Shown in pieces: positions 59,437-64,000 of a DNA stretch of 64,000 nt. The notes beneath the pieces are model-generated. The model made no database searches. It was not told the DNA's origin and saw only the letters and a list, made by a program, of their open reading frames with translations. Location of the stretch: the NCBI RefSeq assembly GCF_027922005.1, contig NZ_BSEV01000010.1, positions 91,272 to 155,271 of the forward strand, given 5' to 3'. A program made the position numbers and the translations under genes. The stretch comes from Streptosporangium carneum. GTDB taxonomy: Bacteria; Actinomycetota; Actinomycetes; Streptosporangiales; Streptosporangiaceae. The stretch's first letter is position 1, and each line of letters opens with the position of its first letter.

Positions 59437-60807
59437 TCAGACGGTCGTGAGATAGACCTGGCCGAAGACCTCGGAGAGCTTCTTGAGGTCGGAGGCGGTG
59501 TTCACCTCGGGGGTCGCCGGGTCGTAGACGGCGGCCACCCGGCGCTGGATCGGGGTGAGCTTCTTCAGCTCGTCCCAGGCGGTCAGCCGGGTCACCGTGC
59601 CCTTGGCGTCCTGGACCCGGGTCCAGACGTTCACCTGCTGGGCGGAGCCGTCCAGGACCGGCTTGGACACCCTGGCCGCGACCTGCTCCGCGGTGACCTG
59701 GCCGACCAGGCCGGTCTCCTCCGCGGCGACCTGGCCCAGGACGTCCCAGGCGCGGGCGCGGACCTGGATCCACTGGTTGCGCTGGGCCTCCTCGGCGTTG
59801 ATCTTCCAGGTGTCGTAGCCGCCGTACAGCAGGCCGCTGTCGAGGGAGAGCTGGTCGACGCGACCGGCGATCAGGTGCGACTCGATCCGCTCGGGGGCCA
59901 GCAGCGGGTAGCGCTTGCGCATCTCGGTCTTGCAGGCGTCGTTCGCGCCGCAGGCGAGCTCGGGGACGACGGTGTGGACACCGAGGCGCTTGCCCGGCAC
60001 GGCCTGGCGCAGCGCGGTCGACGCGGCCGTGACGAACGCGAGGACCTCGTCGTCGGTCTTGAACGTCGTGTTGTAGCCCAGCTGCGAGCTGAACCGGATG
60101 CCCGCCACCTCGGGGCGGGCGGCCAGCACGGCGATCCGCTTGACGGCCGCGGCGAAGTTCGCGGCTCCGGCCTTCCAGTCGTCGGCCAGCTCGGTGTCGA
60201 TCCAGACCCGGAGCCCGGTCGTCCTGGCCGCGGTGACCACCTGGCCGACGGGGCTCTGCGCGGCGGCGGCGACCTCCTGCGCGGTCGGAGCCGCGACCTG
60301 GACGGCGGGGGCGGCACTCTGCGTGGTCGTCTTCGTCTTCGACGAGGCGGCGGGATCGGCGGGGCTGCCCGGCTCGGCCGCGCTCTCCGTGCCGTCGCCG
60401 CCCTCCTCGTAGCCGCCGACCGAGCACTCCTGACCGGCCTCGCACTCGGGCGTTCCGCCGTCCTCTGTGCCCTCGGGAAGCGGGGTGTTCTCGTCGCCGA
60501 CGGCGCCGTCGCCCTCCAGTTCGGGGCAGAAGGTGCCGGGGGCCGAGCAGTCGATGAACTTGCCGTCCGACGGGGTCGCGCCCTTGAGGTTGGCCGCGTC
60601 GTTGCCCGCCCAGAACTTCACGATGTCGTATGCCTCGTCCGGCTTGGCGAGCCACCGGCACACGATGAACGCCGGGGCGTCGTCGCCCATCAGATCGTTG
60701 CAGCTGCGGTCGTCGTCCTGCGAGTACGCGGCGACCGCGGGCGTCACCACACCGACGACCGCGAGCATGGCTCCGACTGCGAGGGTCCGCCGCAGGTTGA
60801 ATCGCAT
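59437..60807 (-). CDS. Secreted hypothetical protein
   Basis: 456 residues from ATG 60807 (GGGGAG upstream). Signal peptide MRFNLRRTLAVGAMLAVVGV with cleavage near AVAAYS. A Cys-containing N-terminal region (SCNDLMGDDAPAFIVC; DCSAPGTFCPE; ECEAGQECS) leads into a Glu/Ser/Ala-rich linker, then a globular C-terminal half (GLRVWIDTELADDWKAGAAN … YGGYDTWKI) that looks TIM-barrel-like ("RIAVLAARPEVAGIRFSSQL"). The family is not recognised; possible surface or spore-associated protein. Confidence 0.75.
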   Translation of the reverse strand: MRFNLRRTLAVGAMLAVVGVVTPAVAAYSQDDDRSCNDLMGDDAPAFIVCRWLAKPDEAYDIVKFWAGNDAANLKGATPSDGKFIDCSAPGTFCPELEGDGAVGDENTPLPEGTEDGGTPECEAGQECSVGGYEEGGDGTESAAEPGSPADPAASSKTKTTTQSAAPAVQVAAPTAQEVAAAAQSPVGQVVTAARTTGLRVWIDTELADDWKAGAANFAAAVKRIAVLAARPEVAGIRFSSQLGYNTTFKTDDEVLAFVTAASTALRQAVPGKRLGVHTVVPELACGANDACKTEMRKRYPLLAPERIESHLIAGRVDQLSLDSGLLYGGYDTWKINAEEAQRNQWIQVRARAWDVLGQVAAEETGLVGQVTAEQVAARVSKPVLDGSAQQVNVWTRVQDAKGTVTRLTAWDELKKLTPIQRRVAAVYDPATPEVNTASDLKKLSEVFGQVYLTTV

Positions 60808-61167
60808 GTCCTGAACTCCCCGGTAAAGCCGGTCAAAACGATCGTCTTGCACCCTATCGAGATCATCACCACCCGAACAGCCCCAGTCAGGAAAACGTCA
60901 GGTACCCGACACGTCACATTCAGCTCAGACAGGTCATACCGACCGTCCATACCGGAAGCTGCCCGTCTTTCGGGCAGGGAACGGTCACCGGGGCGCGCGT
61001 CGCCCGCCGACGCCGGTCAGACCGCCGTCACCGCACGCTCCCGCCTCACGTGAGCCCTTCCACGGCAAAGGGGCGGACGACACCGGTGAACGGCGGGGCG
61101 TGGCCGTCGCGGTCGCCACGGCTACCCGGATAATCGTGGGCATGCTCCCAGTCCGGCAGGTGATCTG
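60808..61167. other. Divergent promoter region
   Basis: Lies between the secreted protein (minus) and IclR regulator (plus). No gene seen. The left half is AT-richer and should hold the minus-strand promoter. Confidence 0.5.
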
Positions 61168-61800
61168 ATGCCCGCAGAATCCTCACAGACCCTGGAACGC
61201 GGTCTGCGCCTGCTCCGCCTGCTCGCCGACGGCCACCGGGGCCGCACTCCGACCGAGCTCGCGACGGAACTGGGGCTGAGCCGCCCCGTGGTCTACCGGC
61301 TGCTCACCACCCTGCAGAGCGAGGGCTTCGTCAGGCGGGACGGTGAGGGCCGGGTCCACCTGGGCTTCGGCGTCCTGGTGCTGGCCCGGGCCGTCCAGCC
61401 GCTGCTCCGCGAGGGGGCGCTGCCCACTCTGCGCAGGCTCGCCGAGGAGGTCGGGGCGACGGCGCACCTCACGGTGGCGGAGGGAGACGACGGTCTGGCG
61501 GTCGCGGTGGTGGAGCCGTCGTGGACGGACATGCACGTCGCCTACCGCGAGGGCTCCCGCCATCCTCTCGTCAGGGGCGCGGCCGGGCTGGCCGTCCTCG
61601 CCCTGCGCGAGGGCCGCACGGGTTACGTGGTGACCGAAGGCCAGCTCCAGGAGGGCGCCCGGGGCATCGCCGCCCCTGTGCCCGGCCTGCCCTGGCTCGA
61701 AGCGTCGGTGGGCGTGGTCGCCTTCACCCCCCTCGATCCCGGCGTGGTCGGCCCCAAGGTGGCCGCCTCGGCCGCCGAACTGGCCCGGTCCCTCGCCTGA
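61168..61800 (+). CDS. IclR-family regulator
   Basis: 210 residues. N-terminal winged helix LERGLRLLRLLADGHRGRTP, TELATELGLSRPVVYRLLTT; the C-terminal ligand domain is short (AYREGSRHPLVRGAAGLAVL … GIAAPVPGLPWLEASVGVV). IclR proteins control catabolic operons; ligand and target unknown. It might regulate the divergent secreted protein. Confidence 0.92.
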   Translation: MPAESSQTLERGLRLLRLLADGHRGRTPTELATELGLSRPVVYRLLTTLQSEGFVRRDGEGRVHLGFGVLVLARAVQPLLREGALPTLRRLAEEVGATAHLTVAEGDDGLAVAVVEPSWTDMHVAYREGSRHPLVRGAAGLAVLALREGRTGYVVTEGQLQEGARGIAAPVPGLPWLEASVGVVAFTPLDPGVVGPKVAASAAELARSLA

Positions 61801-61943
61801 GGGTCCTCACCTCGGAGACACCAGGCCCCATTTCATGAAATATAGGTGCAAGATATAAATCATCCTCAACAAAATGGGCTACACAAGGAAATGACGATAT
61901 AAAGGTCTTCGTTTGTTTCCGGCGTCAACGAAAGAGTCTCCCC
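61801..61943. promoter_or_regulatory. AT-rich promoter region
   Basis: Markedly AT-rich between genes; includes TTTCATGAAA and GATATAAA, plausible promoter elements of the methyltransferase gene. Confidence 0.4.
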
Positions 61944-62771
61944 GTGCCCGATGCCTCCCCCCTTCTCCCTTTCGACCAGGAACCTCCGAGGGGAATCGAC
62001 AGTGGCGTCGCCCATTCAGCACGAATCTGGAACTACTGGTTGGGTGGCAAGGACAACTACGCCGTCGACCGTGAGATCGGCGACCAGTTTCGCGCCATAT
62101 TTCCCGATATAGTCGATATCGCCAGATCCTCGCGCGGGTTTCTCGCCCGCGCCGTACGGTATCTGGCGGGCGAGGCGGGGATCCGGCAGTTCCTCGACAT
62201 CGGCACCGGCCTGCCGAGCGTGGACAACACCCACGAGGTCGCCCAGCGGGTGGCCCCCGACTCCCGCGTCGTGTACGTCGACAACGACCCCCTGGTCCTG
62301 GCGCACGCCCGCGCCCTGCTGGTCAGCGCTCCCGGGGGAGTCACCGAGTACATCGACTCCGACCTGCGCGACCCCGAAAGGATCCTGAAGGCCGCCAGGG
62401 CCACCCTGGACTTCTCCCAGCCGGTCGCGCTCGTGCTGATGAACGTCCTGGGGCACGTCACCGACACCGACGAGGCGCGGTCCGTCGTGAGGCGGCTGCT
62501 GGACGCGCTGCCCTCCGGCAGCCACCTGGCGGTCGCCGACGGCGTCAACGTCATCAGGGGCCGGGAGTTCGAGGAGGCGATCGCCGTCTGGAACAGGGAG
62601 GGGTCGACCCCGTACCTCCTTCGCGCCCCCGAGGAGATCGCCCGCTTCTTCGACGGCCTGGAACTGGTCGAGCCCGGGGTGGTCTCGTGCCCGCACTGGC
62701 GTCCCCAGCCTGTCGTCCTCGGCGACAACCGCGAGGTGGACGAGTTCTGCGCCGTCGGCCGCAAACCCTGA
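61944..62771 (+). CDS. SAV2177-family SAM-dependent methyltransferase
   Basis: 275 residues. Family features: VAHSARIWNYWLGGKDNYAV near the start, SAM motif FLDIGTGLPSVDNTHEVAQ, YVDNDPLVLAHARALL and LVLMNVLGHV. These proteins (DUF574/SAV2177-like) are expanded in actinomycetes; the substrate is unknown. GTG at 61944. Confidence 0.93.
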   Translation: MPDASPLLPFDQEPPRGIDSGVAHSARIWNYWLGGKDNYAVDREIGDQFRAIFPDIVDIARSSRGFLARAVRYLAGEAGIRQFLDIGTGLPSVDNTHEVAQRVAPDSRVVYVDNDPLVLAHARALLVSAPGGVTEYIDSDLRDPERILKAARATLDFSQPVALVLMNVLGHVTDTDEARSVVRRLLDALPSGSHLAVADGVNVIRGREFEEAIAVWNREGSTPYLLRAPEEIARFFDGLELVEPGVVSCPHWRPQPVVLGDNREVDEFCAVGRKP

Positions 62772-62831
62772 CCGCCGCCCCGCCCCTGACGGGAGGGGCT
62801 GCGGCCCCTCCCTGAAGCACGGCGCGCCCGC

Positions 62832-63572
62832 TCACATGGTGTTGACGATCAGGCCGATGTGGGTGAAGTAGTTCAGCGCGCCGAACAGGGTGAACGCCAG
62901 GCCCGCCAGCCCCCAGCACACCCCGACGGCCGTCGCGAGCCCGCCGCCCCTGGCGCGCAGGGCGAAGGGGAACAGCACCGCGCCGAGGCCGACCAGGACG
63001 TACAGGCCGGAGATGAACGTCGCCTCCAGCAACGGCAGGTCGGCGAAGGCCCCGGAGATGGGCTCCTGCGGAGGCGCGGCGAAGAGGGTGTAGGTCCATC
63101 CGGCGGCCGCGATGCCGAAACAGCCCAGCCCCATGCCGAACACGAACAGCGAGACGGGGCCCGCCGTACGGGCGACCATGCCGAGGCGGTCCAGCGCGGC
63201 GGCCAGCAGGACGCCCTTGGACCACAGATAGAAGGCGGCGGCCAGCAGCAGCACGCCGAAGGCCAGGGACGGCTCGCCGAAGACGATGTTGTCGAAGGGG
63301 AAGCCCTGTCCGGCCAGCGGCCAGGTGAGCGTCATGTGCAGCCCGGTGGCGGTCAGGATCAGGCCGAGCACGCCGAAGGCCAGCGCCCAGCCCTCGAAGT
63401 GGTCGGGCGTCCTGCCGCGCAGCAGCCGGCGGCCGAGCGCGACCACCAGGAGGAGCCCCACCCCCGCCGCGACCGCCATGATCGTGTTGTAGGTGGGCAT
63501 CCTGGACCAGTCGATCTTCAGCTCCGGAGCCGCCCCGATCCGCGCCGCCGCCCCCACCCCCACTATCCACAT
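62832..63572 (-). CDS. DUF981 membrane protein
   Basis: 246 residues (or 222 from ATG 63500). The KIDWSRMPTYNTIMAVAAGV segment and the seven or so membrane helices fit DUF981. The ATG at 63572 overlaps a near-palindrome, so the true start may be further in; MPTYN at 63500 lacks a good ribosome site. Confidence 0.8.
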   Translation of the reverse strand: MWIVGVGAAARIGAAPELKIDWSRMPTYNTIMAVAAGVGLLLVVALGRRLLRGRTPDHFEGWALAFGVLGLILTATGLHMTLTWPLAGQGFPFDNIVFGEPSLAFGVLLLAAAFYLWSKGVLLAAALDRLGMVARTAGPVSLFVFGMGLGCFGIAAAGWTYTLFAAPPQEPISGAFADLPLLEATFISGLYVLVGLGAVLFPFALRARGGGLATAVGVCWGLAGLAFTLFGALNYFTHIGLIVNTM

Positions 63573-63591
63573 AGGGGGAAATTTCCCTATG
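63570..63591. promoter_or_regulatory. Near-palindrome at the DUF981 start
   Basis: CATAGGGGGAAATTTCCCTATG: arms CATAGGG and CCCTATG around an AAATTT centre with two extra G. Possible operator. Confidence 0.5.
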
Positions 63592-63776
63592 TAGTCACGT
63601 CAAAACAGGGAGTGACGACAACCGATCGCCTCCGAGGCGCGACCCGCCCCGCCACACCCCCGGGAAGCGGACGGACCGGGCCGCGTGCAGCGACGTCGGG
63701 AGGCGAAAGCGGACCGTGAGCCGTGTGCGGCGTCGGGAAGCGGAGCGGGGCGGGCCGTGAGCCGTGCGCGGCGGCC

Positions 63777-64000
63777 TCAGGGAGCGGAGCAGGCCGGGTC
63801 GTGGGCCGCGTACAGGCGAGCGATCATGTCGTTGAGCTGACGCCGCTCCGCGGGCTCCAGCGGGGCGAGGAAGCCCGCCTCGACCTCCGTCATGTGTGCC
63901 AGCGCCTCCTCGACGACCCGTCTGCCCTGGTCGGTGAGCACGACGAGCTGTTTGCGCCGGTCGGCGTCGCTGCGCGTCCGCCTGGCGTAGCCCAGCCTCT
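63777..64000 (-). CDS. MarR-family regulator, C-terminal part (cut by window edge)
   Basis: The minus strand reads RTRSDADRRKQLVVLTDQGR then RVVEEALAHMTEVEAGFLAP and LEPAERRQLNDMIARLYA, ending at TGA 63777. The SDADRRKQLVVLTDQG stretch is the MarR wing. The HTH lies beyond the window. Confidence 0.85.
   Translation of the reverse strand, partial: RLGYARRTRSDADRRKQLVVLTDQGRRVVEEALAHMTEVEAGFLAPLEPAERRQLNDMIARLYAAHDPACSAP

Overview
The window is high-GC actinomycete chromosome. The gene families present (a HTH/DUF5753-DUF6879 pair, a SAV2177-type methyltransferase, an RsbW-like ATPase, NarL-type two-component pairs, GTG/TTG starts) fit a sporulating filamentous genus, probably Streptosporangiales (Streptosporangium/Nonomuraea-like). 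That placement is inference; no rRNA or tRNA gene was recognised.

Left part (1-8.8 kb): a ribosomal-peptide region. A complete ATP-grasp graspetide set lies on the minus strand: precursor tgmA, ATP-grasp ligase tgmB and PIMT-like methyltransferase tgmC. Next to it is a radical-SAM gene broken and fused to an unrelated ORF. About 720 bp, including the 3' end of tgmC, occurs twice 4,081 bp apart. Between the two copies sits an unusual operon, a HTH-phosphoribosyltransferase-fold regulator plus an inositol-monophosphatase-like protein. A HTH/DUF6879/small-protein operon follows.

Defence island (9.4-17 kb): HNH nuclease, NaeI-type restriction enzyme (TTG start overlapping the HNH stop), a 657-residue protein with a ParB-like motif, a GIY-YIG-like small protein, remnants of two insertion sequences, a Vsr nuclease and a C5-cytosine methyltransferase. 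It reads as a NaeI-type (IIE) restriction-modification locus with extra, uncharacterised parts.

Middle (17-53 kb): mostly ordinary chromosome. It has regulators (XRE, GbsR/MarR-like, TetR, ArsR), two histidine kinase/response regulator pairs, an amidase, hydrolases, MFS transporters, a CPBP protease, a GAF-GAF-PP2C phosphatase, an FAD monooxygenase, a CASTOR/POLLUX-like channel, a trehalose-synthase-type GH13 enzyme and a fused SecDF. Intergenic repeats are striking: 42-bp and alternating 53-bp tandem repeats, several large palindromes, and a roughly 90-bp element found behind two unrelated genes. A TetR gene and a divergent hydrolase have both lost their 5' ends in one deletion.

Right part (53.5-64 kb): two EF-hand genes lead into a tightly coupled operon (aminotransferase, cupin fused to a heme-oxygenase-like oxidase domain, a single-chain PheS-PheT fusion lacking the usual tRNA-binding and editing domains, and a SnoaL-like protein). 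Three successive stop/start overlaps tie these four genes together. This is the best candidate in the window for an undescribed system, plausibly amino-acid-derived metabolite biosynthesis or aminoacyl transfer. Beyond it lie a secreted protein, an IclR regulator, a SAV2177-like methyltransferase, a DUF981 membrane protein and the 3' end of a MarR regulator cut by the window edge.
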